Source of the DNA: JALOLV01 sp046295175
GTDB taxonomy: Bacteria > Bacteroidota > Bacteroidia > Cytophagales > Spirosomataceae
Direction of reading: 5' to 3'
Length of the DNA: 64,000 bases
Assembly (NCBI GenBank): GCA_046295175.1
Contig: JBKBNY010000007.1
Span: 124,001-188,000, forward strand
Positions 41,107 through 50,695 of the stretch are shown in pieces. Positions within the stretch are counted from its first letter, which is position 1. The number at the start of each line of letters is the position of its first letter. A program made the translations under genes and the position numbers. Under the pieces are notes generated by a model. That model was not told where the DNA came from, did no database searches, and saw nothing but the letters and a program-made list of their open reading frames with translations.

Positions 41107-42393
41107 ATGAAAAAAATCATACTCTTATGTTGTTTGGCGATTAATGTATTTGCCCAAACAAAATCGCTCAAAAATACCCCTCCTATCGCCGAGGCTACGC
41201 CCGAAAGCGTTGGTTTTTCGAGCGAAAGATTACAGCGTTTAGATGTTGTGCTACAAGACATGATTTCAAAAAGCACATTACCGGGTGCGGCGGCAATTAT
41301 TGTCAAAGACGGTAAAATAATTTATCACAAAGCATTCGGAATGGCCGATAATCAGACCAATAAAACCTTAAAAAAAGATGATATTTTCAGGATTGCCTCA
41401 ATGTCTAAAGCCATTACTTCTACAGCCGTGATGATGCTTTGGGAAGAAGGTAAATTTATGCTCGATGACCCTATCTCTAAATACATTCCCGAATTCAAGA
41501 ATCCTACTGTCTTGAAATCGTTTACATTCAAAGACTCTACTTATACCACCGAGCCTGCCAAATCCGAAATCACGATTCGGCATTTACTCACTCATACTTC
41601 GGGGCTTGGTTACGGAGTAATTGATGGCGACGAACGCTTCAAAGCAATGTACAAAAAGGCTGGTATCGTTGATTTATTCACAACCGAACCCGTCAAGATT
41701 GGCGATAACATCAAAAAATTAGCAAAATTGCCGCTTCATCACAACCCCGGTGAGAAATATACGTATTCGGAAGGCTTAGATGTCTTGGGATATTTTATTG
41801 AGGTTGTTTCGGGAATGACTTTTGATGAATTCCTCCGTAAGAGAATGTTTGAACCACTCGGCATGAGCGATACTTATTTTTATCTGCCAGATGCCAAAAA
41901 AGATAGATTAGTCACCATCCAAAAGCTCGAAAACGGTAAATGGGTCAGATACCCCAATACATTTTATGATGTAGATTACCCCATAAAAGGAGCCAAAAGT
42001 TTTTATTCGGGTGGTGCGGGGCTTTCGAGTACTGCCAAAGACTACGCAATGTTTTTGCAAATGTATCTCAATGGTGGCGAATACAACGGTAAACGTTTCT
42101 TGAGCCGCACTACGATTGATGCGATACTTTCAAACCAAGTCGGAGATTTGCTTGGTGGAGCCAACGGCGATACTTCTTACGGATTAGCCTTCGGACTTTT
42201 ACAAGAAAAAGGCAATGACAAAGGTGGTCGTGGTAGCACGGGTACTTTCGATTGGGGCGGATATTTCAATACCAATTATTTTGCCGACCCCAAAGAAAAA
42301 ATCATTGGCGTTTTGATGAAGCAAACGCAGAATGTCGGCGAGAATTCGAGCAATCTATTCCGTCAGATGATTTATCAAGCAATTGATAACTGA
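41107..42393 (+). CDS. Secreted serine hydrolase (beta-lactamase fold)
   Basis: A 428-residue secreted serine hydrolase of the class C beta-lactamase/esterase fold. Signal peptide MKKIILLCCLAINVFAQ; catalytic SxxK in FRIASMSKAITSTAVMM; Tyr motif YSEG in GEKYTYSEGLDVLGYFIE; IRHLLTHTSGLGYGV; and a late GTFDWGGYFNT in place of the KTG-like block. Unlike the hydrolase at 21848 it has no DUF3471 domain. Substrate unknown. Single gene, closed by a bidirectional terminator shared with the DUF1573 gene. Confidence 0.92.
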   Translation: MKKIILLCCLAINVFAQTKSLKNTPPIAEATPESVGFSSERLQRLDVVLQDMISKSTLPGAAAIIVKDGKIIYHKAFGMADNQTNKTLKKDDIFRIASMSKAITSTAVMMLWEEGKFMLDDPISKYIPEFKNPTVLKSFTFKDSTYTTEPAKSEITIRHLLTHTSGLGYGVIDGDERFKAMYKKAGIVDLFTTEPVKIGDNIKKLAKLPLHHNPGEKYTYSEGLDVLGYFIEVVSGMTFDEFLRKRMFEPLGMSDTYFYLPDAKKDRLVTIQKLENGKWVRYPNTFYDVDYPIKGAKSFYSGGAGLSSTAKDYAMFLQMYLNGGEYNGKRFLSRTTIDAILSNQVGDLLGGANGDTSYGLAFGLLQEKGNDKGGRGSTGTFDWGGYFNTNYFADPKEKIIGVLMKQTQNVGENSSNLFRQMIYQAIDN

Positions 42394-42445
42394 CCTATTT
42401 TTCAGCGAAATCAATAAAAATTATTCAATCAGCGATTCAATTAAC

Positions 42446-42482
42446 AAAAATCCCTCCCAGCGTTTGCTCAGGAGGGATTTTT
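42446..42482. terminator. Bidirectional terminator
   Basis: aaaaatccctcc pairs with ggagggattttt; A and T tracts on both sides, between convergent genes. Confidence 0.88.
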
Positions 42483-42545
42483 GTATCGAATGATTCAATG
42501 AGATTCAACAAAATCAGCCAAAAATCATTAAATCAACGATTTAAT

Positions 42546-42971
42546 TTATTTAGTAGTTTTCTTAGGAGCTGTTTTGGCTGCTGGAGCAGGAGCTGCACCT
42601 TTAGCTACAACTTCACCCTTGATAGTCAAAATCACCGTTGAGTTCTCGGCATTACTTGTAACTGTGATAGTCTTAGTAAATGCACCCGGACGGCCAGAAG
42701 TATTATAACCTACTTTGATAGTGCTTTTTGCACCTGGCATGATTGGGTCTTTTGACCACTCAGGAGTTGTACATCCACAAGAAGCCATAGCATTTGAGAT
42801 AACAACCGGAGCAGTACCAGTATTTGTTACTTCAAAGTTGTAAGTTGCCAATGGGCCTTCTTCTACTTTAGCAAAATCGTGTACTTCTTTGTTGAACTTC
42901 AATACACCTTGTGCTTGGGTTGCTGCTACAAAAGCAAGCATTACTACTACGGTTGCAAAAATCTTTTTCAT
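42546..42971 (-). CDS. DUF1573 secreted protein
   Basis: A 141-residue secreted protein with signal peptide ending AATQAQ and one DUF1573 (ASH/MSP-like immunoglobulin) domain: LKFNKEVHDFAKVEEG, YNFEVTNTGTAPVVISNA, ASCGCTTPEWSKDPIMPG and the closing VTSNAENSTVILTIKGEV. The tail is Ala/Pro/Lys-rich (APAPAAKTAPKKTTK). DUF1573 proteins are abundant in Bacteroidota envelopes; function unknown. Single gene. Confidence 0.92.
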   Translation of the reverse strand: MKKIFATVVVMLAFVAATQAQGVLKFNKEVHDFAKVEEGPLATYNFEVTNTGTAPVVISNAMASCGCTTPEWSKDPIMPGAKSTIKVGYNTSGRPGAFTKTITVTSNAENSTVILTIKGEVVAKGAAPAPAAKTAPKKTTK

Positions 42972-43481
42972 TGTCGTAAAAGTTTAAATTTTGATTGAAT
43001 TATGTATTATGTTTAAATTCCGATACAAAAGAAATATAAACACATTTGCCACACAAATTTTTAACAAGTCATTAACAAACTTGATACCAAAGTAAAATTT
43101 TCTTTCTCAAAACCCCAAACTTACCTTGCTTGCTCATTTCAAGAGGTCTATAATTTGTAAAATTAGAATATTTTATATTAACTTTACATCAAAATTAGTT
43201 GTCATACTAATTATTTTGCGTCTATTAATTATGGATTAGTCATAACTACTCAGAAAAGATACCCACAAACTTGGGTTTATAATGAATAATATCAATAATT
43301 GTCTTTTCTAAGTATCTAAATTCATAATTTTATCAGACGATTATTACACTTTATCATACAAAACAATAAAGATTTTCGACTGGGCAAGATAGAGCCATTT
43401 AAACGTGTCAGGAGTGTGCCCATCTATCATAAAGTTACATAGCCGTACGAAAATCATAAATCGTAATTCTTAGCTCGATAT
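42972..43481. other. 510-base divergent gap, no gene seen
   Basis: A long AT-rich stretch between divergent DUF1573 and E1 genes. No convincing ORF, tRNA-like fold or exact TAnnTTTG box was found. Near 43386-43432 there is a short possible stem (gggca/tgccc) shortly before the E1 start. A long leader or small RNA is possible but not supported. Confidence 0.5.
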
Positions 43482-45896
43482 ATGTCCGAACTGATTGACC
43501 TAATTACAACCGAAGATGTCATTCTGACTCGTGAAGAAGTACTGAATGACTATCGAATCGCTTGCGAAAGTAGAGAAGCAAGTTACCTTGGTCGAAAAGA
43601 TGTCTTCATGGGGCGTGCCAAATTTGGTATCTTCGGAGACGGAAAAGAAGTTGCCCAATTGGCAATGGCAAAGGTATTCCGAAAGGGTGATTTTAGGTCG
43701 GGTTATTACAGAGACCAAACATTCGTTGCAGCAGTCGGCGAGATTACGTGGCAGCAATTCTTTGCACAATTATATGCCCATGCCGATTTGGCCCACGACC
43801 CATTCACAGGCGGACGCTCGATGAATGCCCACTACGGTAATCGTTGGATTGACGACAAAGGCGAGTGGCTCAATCAGACCGAAATGTACAATCAGGTTTG
43901 CGATATTTCTCCGACTGCGGGGCAAATCCCACGTTCGGTAGGTTTGGGTTATGCTTCAAAATTATTCAGACAAAATCCTGATTTAAAACAATACACAAAA
44001 TTCTCGAAAAACGGTAACGAAATCTGCTTCGCAACCATTGGTGATGCATCTACCTCGCAAGGGATGTTTTTTGAGGCAATCAATGCCGCTGGGGTTTTGC
44101 AAGTACCCGTGATTTTTTCGGTTTGGGACGATGGCTACGGAATCTCGGTGCCTATCGAATACCAAACAACCAAAAGCAGTATCTCGAAGGCTTTGGCTGG
44201 TTTTCAACGCAATGAAGACGGCAAAGGTTTAGAAATCATTACGGCCAAAGGCTGGGATTATCTCGAACTCGTAGAAGCCTACCAAAAAGCCGCACGAGTA
44301 GCCCGCGACGAACACGTGCCGGTATTGATGCACGTCTATGAAGTCACTCAGCCGCAAGGTCACTCGGCTTCGGGTTCGCACGAGCGTTACAAATCAAAAG
44401 AAAGATTAAGTTTTGAGCATGAATACGATTGTAACGTAAAACTCAAAGAATGGATTTTGGTGAATGGCTACGCTACCAACGAAGAATTGGATGAGATTGA
44501 GAATAAAGCCAAAGAAGTTGCCAAAAATGGTCGTGCCAAAGCATGGAACGAGTACCGAAAATCTCTACAAGGCGATTTTGACGAAGCCCTCAGTTTACTA
44601 AAGGTAGTGGCTACCGAGAGCCAAAACGGTAAAGAGATTGCCAAGATTCGTGAAGAATTAGAAAAAACACCAAACGCACTGCGTCGTGATGCCATTTCGG
44701 CAGTAAAAAAAGCGATGCACCTCCTGCGTTTTGAGAATATACCAAGCAAACAAGGGCTTTTGAAGTGGATTGAGCGTACCAAAGCTCAAAACGCCGAACG
44801 CTACAATACGCATCTTTACAGCGACTTCCCGACTTCGCCGATGAATGTCAAAGAAGTCAAGCCCGTTTACGATGCCGAAGCTCCTGCGGTTGATGGCCGA
44901 GAGATAATCAATACGTATTTCGACCAATTATTTGCCCGTGACCCAAGAGTTTTTGCTTTGGGCGAAGACGTAGGAAACATCGGAGACGTAAACCAAGGAT
45001 TTGTAGGATTACAAGAAAAATACGGTGAAATCAGAATCACCGATACGGGTATCCGAGAAACGACCATCATCGGTCAAGGAATCGGTGCTGCCATGCGTGG
45101 ATTACGCCCAATCGTCGAAATCCAGTATTTCGATTACATTTATTACGCCCTCGATACCCTAACCGACGACTTAGCTTCGCTGCGTTATCGTACGGCTGGC
45201 GGACAACTCTCGCCACTCATTATCCGAACCAGAGGACACCGCCTCGAAGGCATCTGGCATTCTGGCTCTCCGATGTCGGTTATGCTTGGCTCATTGAGAG
45301 GGATTCATGTGCTTGTTCCGAGAGATTTTGTTCGTGCCGCAGGATTCTACAATACAATTATGAAGGGTGACGACCCCGCACTGATTGTTGAGTGTTTGAA
45401 TGGGTACCGTCAAAAAGAGAAATTGCCCAAAAACCTAAGCGAAATCTGTGTTCCGCTTGGTGTACCCGAAACAATTAAAGAAGGAACCGACATCACGATT
45501 GTTACTTACGGCTCGATGTGCCGAATCGTGATGGAAGCCGCTACTGAACTCGAAAAAGTGGGTATTAGTGTTGAGGTAATTGATGTACAATCGTTATTGC
45601 CATTTGATATAAACCATAAAATAGTAGAATCAATCAAGAAAACCAATCGTGTGATTTTTGCGGATGAGGATGTTCCGGGCGGAGCATCAGCATTTATGAT
45701 GCAACAAGTATTAGATGGACAAAATGCGTACCGTTATCTTGACTCAAAACCGATTGCCATAGCGGCTCAACCGCACAGGCCTGCGTATAGTTCAGACGGA
45801 GATTATTTTTCAAAACCAAATGCCGATACTATATTTGATGCCGCATACGAAATAATGACAGAATCTAACCCTAAAAAATTTCCTAAAATTTATTAA
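43482..45896 (+). CDS. Fused E1 alpha-beta 2-oxoacid dehydrogenase
   Basis: An 804-residue thiamine-diphosphate enzyme that joins the E1 alpha and beta subunits of a branched-chain-type 2-oxoacid dehydrogenase in one chain. The alpha half (1 to about 440) has YYRDQTFVAAVG, GGRSMNAHYG, the ThDP motif GDASTSQGMFFEAINAAG with VWDDGYGISVP, and QGHSASGSHERY. The beta half (about 460-804) has FALGEDVGNIGDVNQGFVGL, ITDTGIRETTIIGQGIGAA, HRLEGIWHSGSPM and a transketolase C-terminal domain (ITIVTYGSMCRIVMEA, FADEDVPGGASAFM). It decarboxylates the 2-oxoacid and hands the acyl group to a lipoyl E2; E3 is at 32398. Confidence 0.94.
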   Translation: MSELIDLITTEDVILTREEVLNDYRIACESREASYLGRKDVFMGRAKFGIFGDGKEVAQLAMAKVFRKGDFRSGYYRDQTFVAAVGEITWQQFFAQLYAHADLAHDPFTGGRSMNAHYGNRWIDDKGEWLNQTEMYNQVCDISPTAGQIPRSVGLGYASKLFRQNPDLKQYTKFSKNGNEICFATIGDASTSQGMFFEAINAAGVLQVPVIFSVWDDGYGISVPIEYQTTKSSISKALAGFQRNEDGKGLEIITAKGWDYLELVEAYQKAARVARDEHVPVLMHVYEVTQPQGHSASGSHERYKSKERLSFEHEYDCNVKLKEWILVNGYATNEELDEIENKAKEVAKNGRAKAWNEYRKSLQGDFDEALSLLKVVATESQNGKEIAKIREELEKTPNALRRDAISAVKKAMHLLRFENIPSKQGLLKWIERTKAQNAERYNTHLYSDFPTSPMNVKEVKPVYDAEAPAVDGREIINTYFDQLFARDPRVFALGEDVGNIGDVNQGFVGLQEKYGEIRITDTGIRETTIIGQGIGAAMRGLRPIVEIQYFDYIYYALDTLTDDLASLRYRTAGGQLSPLIIRTRGHRLEGIWHSGSPMSVMLGSLRGIHVLVPRDFVRAAGFYNTIMKGDDPALIVECLNGYRQKEKLPKNLSEICVPLGVPETIKEGTDITIVTYGSMCRIVMEAATELEKVGISVEVIDVQSLLPFDINHKIVESIKKTNRVIFADEDVPGGASAFMMQQVLDGQNAYRYLDSKPIAIAAQPHRPAYSSDGDYFSKPNADTIFDAAYEIMTESNPKKFPKIY

Positions 45897-45951
45897 TATC
45901 AACCTGTCAAATTTGTTGTTGTAGATTTTTCAATCGCAAATTTTATCAAAT

Positions 45952-46146
45952 ATGGCTAAGAAAAAAACACCCAAGAACAATAACAAGCCGTGGTCGGAAG
46001 AAGACCTACAATTGCTCATTAAATATGCCCCAACAATGGCAAAACCTGAGTTAGCAAAGGCTTTAGACCGTACGAGAGATGCAATCAAGCAGAAGATTCG
46101 TACCCTTGAGATGAAAGGAATTATTCCGCCTGTACCTCGTAAGTAG
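45952..46146 (+). CDS. Small Myb/SANT-like helix-turn-helix protein
   Basis: A 64-residue basic protein. After a Lys-rich start (MAKKKTPKNNNKPW) it reads WSEEDLQLLIKYAPTMAKPE then LAKALDRTRDAIKQKIRTLE, the Trp and helix spacing of a SANT/Myb-like DNA-binding unit (WT-x-EE-D-x-x-L...A-x-x-L-x-R-t-x-x-A-I-x-x-K). It could bind DNA as a small regulator. It lies 55 bases after the E1 gene and before a hairpin terminator, so it is probably on the same transcript. Regulation of the E1 gene is speculation. Confidence 0.7.
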   Translation: MAKKKTPKNNNKPWSEEDLQLLIKYAPTMAKPELAKALDRTRDAIKQKIRTLEMKGIIPPVPRK

Positions 46147-46170
46147 AGACGTGTTATTGCCTAACATAAT

Positions 46171-46213
46171 CCAGACCTCGCAGTTTAGCAATATCTGCGA
46201 GGTCTGGTTGTTT
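46171..46213 (+). terminator. Hairpin terminator after HTH gene
   Basis: Perfect 13-bp arms ccagacctcgcag and ctgcgaggtctgg around an 11-base loop, followed by ttgttt. The cagacctcgcag core has the look of a repeat family member. Confidence 0.75.
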
Positions 46214-46263
46214 CATATGGTTTCAGATAGTAACTTGGCACTTTCAAAATCAAAATTTAATTC

Positions 46264-46839
46264 ATGAAACTCTGCTTGGCAACCAATAATCGCCACAAAA
46301 TCGAAGAATTACAGGCTATTTTGGGTAATAAATTTGAATTAGTAACGCTCGAAGAAATCGGCTGTTTTGACGAAATCCCCGAAACACAACCTACGATGGA
46401 GGGCAATTCACTCCAAAAAGCCCAATATGTCTATGACCATTACGGCGTCAATTGTTTTGCCGATGACTCGGGCCTCGAAGTGGATGCCTTGAGCGGAGAG
46501 CCGGGTGTGTATTCGGCAAGATACGCCGGCGAAGAACGAAGCCACGCCAAAAATATCGAAAAATTATTGGCAAACCTCGAAGGCGTAGAAGACCGTTCGG
46601 CTCAGTTTAGGGCGGTTATTACGTTGATTTTAGACGGGAAAATTAATCAATTTGAAGGAATTGTTCGCGGAAAAATTATTGACGAATTACGAGGAAATGG
46701 CGGCTTTGGCTACGACCCTGTCTTTGTACCAGAGGGCTACGATAAAACTTTTGCTGAGATGACGATGGACGAGAAAAACCCAATCAGTCATCGTGGGCGT
46801 TCGGTAGCTAAATTAGTAGAGTTTTTGTCTAATACATAA
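46264..46839 (+). CDS. rdgB: Non-canonical purine NTP pyrophosphatase (RdgB/HAM1)
   Basis: A 191-residue house-cleaning enzyme that hydrolyses dITP, XTP and similar nucleotides to monophosphates. Motifs: LATNNRHKIEELQAIL, the metal-binding FADDSGLEVDALSGEPGVYSAR, GKIIDELRGNGGFGYDPVFV and SHRGRSVAKLVEFL. Length and order match the family. Single gene with its own terminator at 46842-46871. Confidence 0.96.
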   Translation: MKLCLATNNRHKIEELQAILGNKFELVTLEEIGCFDEIPETQPTMEGNSLQKAQYVYDHYGVNCFADDSGLEVDALSGEPGVYSARYAGEERSHAKNIEKLLANLEGVEDRSAQFRAVITLILDGKINQFEGIVRGKIIDELRGNGGFGYDPVFVPEGYDKTFAEMTMDEKNPISHRGRSVAKLVEFLSNT

Positions 46840-46841
46840 AA

Positions 46842-46871
46842 AAAAACGAGCAGTTTTGCCGCTCGTTTTTG
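46842..46871 (+). terminator. Intrinsic terminator of rdgB
   Basis: aaaaacgagc pairs with gctcgttttt around a 9-base loop, just after the stop codon. Confidence 0.88.
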
Positions 46872-46972
46872 CATCATAGGTGTAAGTGTATATTCGTCAG
46901 AGAAAGTCTCGCTTTGATGATACAAAATTGCACCATTTTACCTTCAAAAACTACTCCATCATTATCTAATAC

Positions 46973-47003
46973 TTGTGCTGCATTAACATAATTATTATCT
47001 TTG
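46973..47003 (+). promoter_or_regulatory. Complete promoter for AraC-type gene
   Basis: TTG at 46973-46975, a 20-base spacer, and TATCTTTG at 46996-47003: both -33 and -7 parts of the Bacteroidota consensus at correct spacing, 25 bases before the ATG at 47028. Confidence 0.65.
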
Positions 47004-47027
47004 AGTTACGTATAATGGTAATATGGC

Positions 47028-47876
47028 ATGAAAGTAGCTTACGAAAAAATCCAACCCGACGAGGGAAGCTCATTCAAAATCATTCATTCGCAATCCGAAG
47101 GAGATAAGTTTTTTTGGCATTACCATCCCGAATACGAGATTGTGTATGTCAATAAAGGCTCTGGCAGACGCCACGTTGGCAATCACCTCGGTAATTACGA
47201 AGAGGGCGAATTGGTCTTTATTGGCCCAAACCTACCCCATTCGGGTTTTGGATACGGTGTTGTGGGCGAACACGAGGAGATTGTGGTGCAGCTCCGAGAG
47301 AATTTTTTGGGTGAGGGTTTCTTAGAAGCCCCCGAAATGAAAGCTGTAAAACGCCTTTTTGAACGCTCTCGGCAAGGTATTCATTTTTATGGACAAACTA
47401 AAAAAGTTGTTGCCGAGCGTATCTTGAAGCTCCCGAATCTGAGCCAATTTGAGCGATTGATTGAAATTTTGAGTATTTTTCAGACATTGGCTACAACCGA
47501 AGAATTTTTACTGCTCAATGCGGACGGAACCAAATTTGATTTTAATCATAAAGACGAAGAACGCATCAATCGGGTGTATCGGTACGTTGAGCAAAATTTC
47601 AAGAAACCGATTGATATTCAAGAAGTTGCCGATGTAGCAAGCCTGACGGTTCCGTCTTTTTGTAGGTATTTCAAGAAAATGACCCACCTAACATTCACCG
47701 ATTTTGTGAACGAATTTAGGGTGAATCAAGCCTGCCGAATGCTCAACGAAGATGTGCCAATCGCCGACGTTTGTTTTGAGAGTGGATTCAATAATATTTC
47801 ACACTTCAACAAAACATTTAAGGCGATTTTGGGCAAAAGCCCACGTGAATACCGCAGAGATGCCCTCAAACTATAA
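47028..47876 (+). CDS. AraC-family transcriptional regulator
   Basis: A 282-residue regulator with an N-terminal cupin sensor domain (FFWHYHPEYEIVYVNKGSG, RHVGNHLGNYEEGELVFIGP, NLPHSGFGYG) and a C-terminal double helix-turn-helix (about 180-280: IDIQEVADVASLTVPSFCRY, FKKMTHLTFTDFVNEFRV, VCFESGFNNISHFNKTFK, KSPREYRR). The cupin probably binds a small ligand such as a sugar. Its 3' end overlaps the convergent receptor-like gene by 6 bases. The sugar porter at 50696 is a possible target, by proximity only. Confidence 0.94.
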   Translation: MKVAYEKIQPDEGSSFKIIHSQSEGDKFFWHYHPEYEIVYVNKGSGRRHVGNHLGNYEEGELVFIGPNLPHSGFGYGVVGEHEEIVVQLRENFLGEGFLEAPEMKAVKRLFERSRQGIHFYGQTKKVVAERILKLPNLSQFERLIEILSIFQTLATTEEFLLLNADGTKFDFNHKDEERINRVYRYVEQNFKKPIDIQEVADVASLTVPSFCRYFKKMTHLTFTDFVNEFRVNQACRMLNEDVPIADVCFESGFNNISHFNKTFKAILGKSPREYRRDALKL

Positions 47877-50588
47877 AATCTCGAAATTGGATTCTGTTTT
47901 TACCACTTTCCCATTTTCGTCGTATCCTACCACCTCCACTCGGTATTTGCCAGATTTACCAATCGCCGGAAAAACCGCATCAACTTGCCCCGAGTTATTG
48001 GTCTTCAGGTCAGGATTCCAATAAATCGTCGAGCGGTTTTCGTAATAATTCATTTTATCTTTATCTTGCTCATAATCAGGCAAATGAAAAGTCTTTGGCT
48101 TAGAAAATCCATTAAATTTAAACCTCCGCATCCCATCGGCAGGTGGCGTATTGATAATAGACAAATCATCGCCCGCAATAAAACTTTTGGTATAAATCGC
48201 AATCAGTCCTGCACTTCGGCCAGGTACAATCATAGCCGAGTTGGTACGGTACACATCAATCCGAGCAATCATGTCGTTGGTCAGAAAATTCAAATTATTT
48301 ATATCATCATACCGAATCCCATCGAGCCAAATGATGGGCTGCCAATCGCCGTGTTTTAATGACCTAAACCTTATATTGCCAGTAGCCGCATCAAAGAAAA
48401 TCTCCAGCCCAGCGATTCGCCCTTGTAATGCCAAGATAAAATGAAAACGCCCTTCAAAGTTGAGAGTTTTGTTAGTGAATTCATAAGTTGGCTTACCAAA
48501 AATCTTGTGCATCCGCATGATTTGGGTTGTGTCTTTGCGTTTTGCTCTGACCGATACCTCACCCAAACTAATGACTTTACCCACAACCTGCTCAAAGTCA
48601 AAGCCGCCCGTTAGGTCTTCAACAACTTTTTGTATTTTTTGCGTTTTTTTATAGCTGAAAGGCATGGGGTCGGGCAGGCTAACGCTTATATCCGAAATCG
48701 GTTTACCTTTTTGGTCGTTGGCCAATACATCTATCACGAGTGTATCTTTAGTAATGGCACTTTCTACCAAAAACTCTCCATTTTTATCGGCTTTATAATT
48801 ATCTAACAAAAAAGTATCTTTGCGTACCACCATAATATCGGCTTGAATCGGTTTACCACGAGCATCCTTTACTTTACCGAGTAGCACCTTTTTGGTTTCG
48901 GGCGGATACATAATTTGCTCAATTTCGATGGCTTTTCGCAAAAAATAGACAGGTTTTAACTCAGGATAATACTTTACGCTGTTTTCGTGCGTAACCGAAA
49001 CCGAAAGAGATTGATATGGTAAAGTATTGATACTGAGAGTAATATTATCGTTTTTATTGAATGTACTTTTATTGGTCGATACCTGAATTGCGGCGTTTTG
49101 GGTAGGATTTGGGATGGGTGATTCGAGGCTTTTGGTTTTATCTAAAATCGGAATTTCGAGAACGGTTTGGGTCGAATCATCGTAATTCTGCATCCAGCGA
49201 GTGTAAGTTCTCAAGAAATAATTGCCAGTAGGCAGCGTATCATTGAGGGTAAACTGCCCCCACGCAACGCCATTTTGGGTTTTGAGCATTTGAGACTCTA
49301 CTATTTCTTGGTCGGGCGAAATCAAATCTATATAAACAATCCTACTGACAGCATCTCTATAAACAGGACTGGTATAAACTTGGTAAGTTTTGTACCACAA
49401 GGTTTCGCCCAAACGGTAGTTTGATTTATTGGTATGAAGTACTACCCGTTCTTGTAAATTGGTAAAATAATTAGAGGTATTAGTCGTGGCGATTTGATTA
49501 ACTAACAAGTCTTTGATATTGGGCTGAAAATCGAGCGGAAGCATCTCCGAGACCCGATAATGATTGAATGCTCCGTGTGCAAAAACCGAATAAGGGTCTT
49601 GGAACGTACCAGTGGTATTGAATGTAGCAGACGAATTTTTAGACTCTATTTGCGACACCTCGTGCTGAATATCAATGTAAACCTTGGCGTCGTCGTCTTT
49701 GGGGAGATAATGTACCTCCAGCTTACGAGATAAGTCTAATTTATAGGCCTGCCCTTCGATTTTCAAAACCGATTGAGGCGATACTTTTTCGAGCAAGTTA
49801 GCGAGGTCGATATTATGTGTGAAACTATTGGTAATATTTTTATCACTGCCACGCTTGTAGGCATAAATCACAAAGCCGTCTTCGGTAGTGGTGTTTCGGG
49901 CCAATGATTGCAGAAAATGATTGAGCGAACCCCTATAGGCTTCTAAGCGGTTCTTTCGCCAAATTTCTTTTTCGAGGGCATCAATGGGTTGTAATTCTTC
50001 AAAAAAAGCATCGCCCGCAATCAAAAAATCGGTTTTTGAACTCTCAAATTTTTTCAGGATAAATGTAATGTTGTAGCCCAAAGCTCGGTTTTCGATTTGC
50101 AACGGATTATTACTTCGAGCCAATAGTTTACCGTCTGCCTCAAAGAAATCTATCAGGTATTCGTCTTTAATTTTGCAGAGTTTGGTATTATCACGATGCC
50201 CCAAGAAAACTCGTCGAAACTGTTTGAGGTTATTTTCCCAGGTTTTATCTCGCTTGGTTTTTATGGCGACTTCTTCGAGCGAGCGAGCCTCGTTGCGGAG
50301 CGTAAATGTTATCTCTTGATTACGGTTTTCTTCGGTAAAAACTACTTTGATAGACTGCGAACTGTATCCCACCATCGAAGCCACAAATGTGTAAGCACCG
50401 ATTGGGAGATTCGAGAATGTGAAGACCCCAGTTGTATCGCTAAATGTGCCTTTGGTGGTATTGGCCACAAAAACATTCACAAAAGGCAATGGTTGTTGGG
50501 TTTCGGCATCAAGCACTTTGCCCTTAAGAAGTGTGTTTTGAGCAATACTTACAAAGCTAATCAAAGACAAAATGATAATTTTTTTCAT
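47871..50588 (-). CDS. Secreted carboxypeptidase-regulatory/plug domain protein
   Basis: A 905-residue secreted protein. After a signal peptide (ending VSIAQ) comes a carboxypeptidase-like regulatory domain (KGKVLDAETQQPLPFVNVFV to about residue 105), then a DUF5686-like region without barrel (TKRDKTWENNLKQFRRVFLG), a macroglobulin MG2-like Ig region (VLHTNKSNYRLGETLWYKTY, LPTGNYFLRTYTRWMQ), and a TonB-plug-like part (FILALQGRIAGLEIFF, IIWLDGIRYDDINNLNFL, IARIDVYRTNSAM). It lacks a SusC-type beta barrel. Start ATG 50588 gives the signal peptide; a -7 box lies at 50621-50628. Role unknown; surface-associated. Confidence 0.85.
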   Translation of the reverse strand: MKKIIILSLISFVSIAQNTLLKGKVLDAETQQPLPFVNVFVANTTKGTFSDTTGVFTFSNLPIGAYTFVASMVGYSSQSIKVVFTEENRNQEITFTLRNEARSLEEVAIKTKRDKTWENNLKQFRRVFLGHRDNTKLCKIKDEYLIDFFEADGKLLARSNNPLQIENRALGYNITFILKKFESSKTDFLIAGDAFFEELQPIDALEKEIWRKNRLEAYRGSLNHFLQSLARNTTTEDGFVIYAYKRGSDKNITNSFTHNIDLANLLEKVSPQSVLKIEGQAYKLDLSRKLEVHYLPKDDDAKVYIDIQHEVSQIESKNSSATFNTTGTFQDPYSVFAHGAFNHYRVSEMLPLDFQPNIKDLLVNQIATTNTSNYFTNLQERVVLHTNKSNYRLGETLWYKTYQVYTSPVYRDAVSRIVYIDLISPDQEIVESQMLKTQNGVAWGQFTLNDTLPTGNYFLRTYTRWMQNYDDSTQTVLEIPILDKTKSLESPIPNPTQNAAIQVSTNKSTFNKNDNITLSINTLPYQSLSVSVTHENSVKYYPELKPVYFLRKAIEIEQIMYPPETKKVLLGKVKDARGKPIQADIMVVRKDTFLLDNYKADKNGEFLVESAITKDTLVIDVLANDQKGKPISDISVSLPDPMPFSYKKTQKIQKVVEDLTGGFDFEQVVGKVISLGEVSVRAKRKDTTQIMRMHKIFGKPTYEFTNKTLNFEGRFHFILALQGRIAGLEIFFDAATGNIRFRSLKHGDWQPIIWLDGIRYDDINNLNFLTNDMIARIDVYRTNSAMIVPGRSAGLIAIYTKSFIAGDDLSIINTPPADGMRRFKFNGFSKPKTFHLPDYEQDKDKMNYYENRSTIYWNPDLKTNNSGQVDAVFPAIGKSGKYRVEVVGYDENGKVVKTESNFEIL

Positions 50589-50620
50589 AAATGCGTTGGT
50601 ATGATGGAACACTGGGTATT

Positions 50621-50628
50621 CAAATTTA
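50621..50628 (-). promoter_or_regulatory. Promoter -7 element for plug-domain protein
   Basis: The minus strand reads TAAATTTG, a TAnnTTTG match 33 bases before the ATG at 50588. Confidence 0.42.
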
Positions 50629-50695
50629 CAAAAATCCTTTCAAAAAAAAGTAAAAGTGTTGTAAGTTGCGTTTAATTAACCTAAACCCCTTACCT

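Noticed and set aside
42972..43481. tRNA or small RNA in the long gap before the E1 gene
   Set aside because: No tRNA-like arms, CCA end or strong terminator-bounded hairpin seen; only weak stems.
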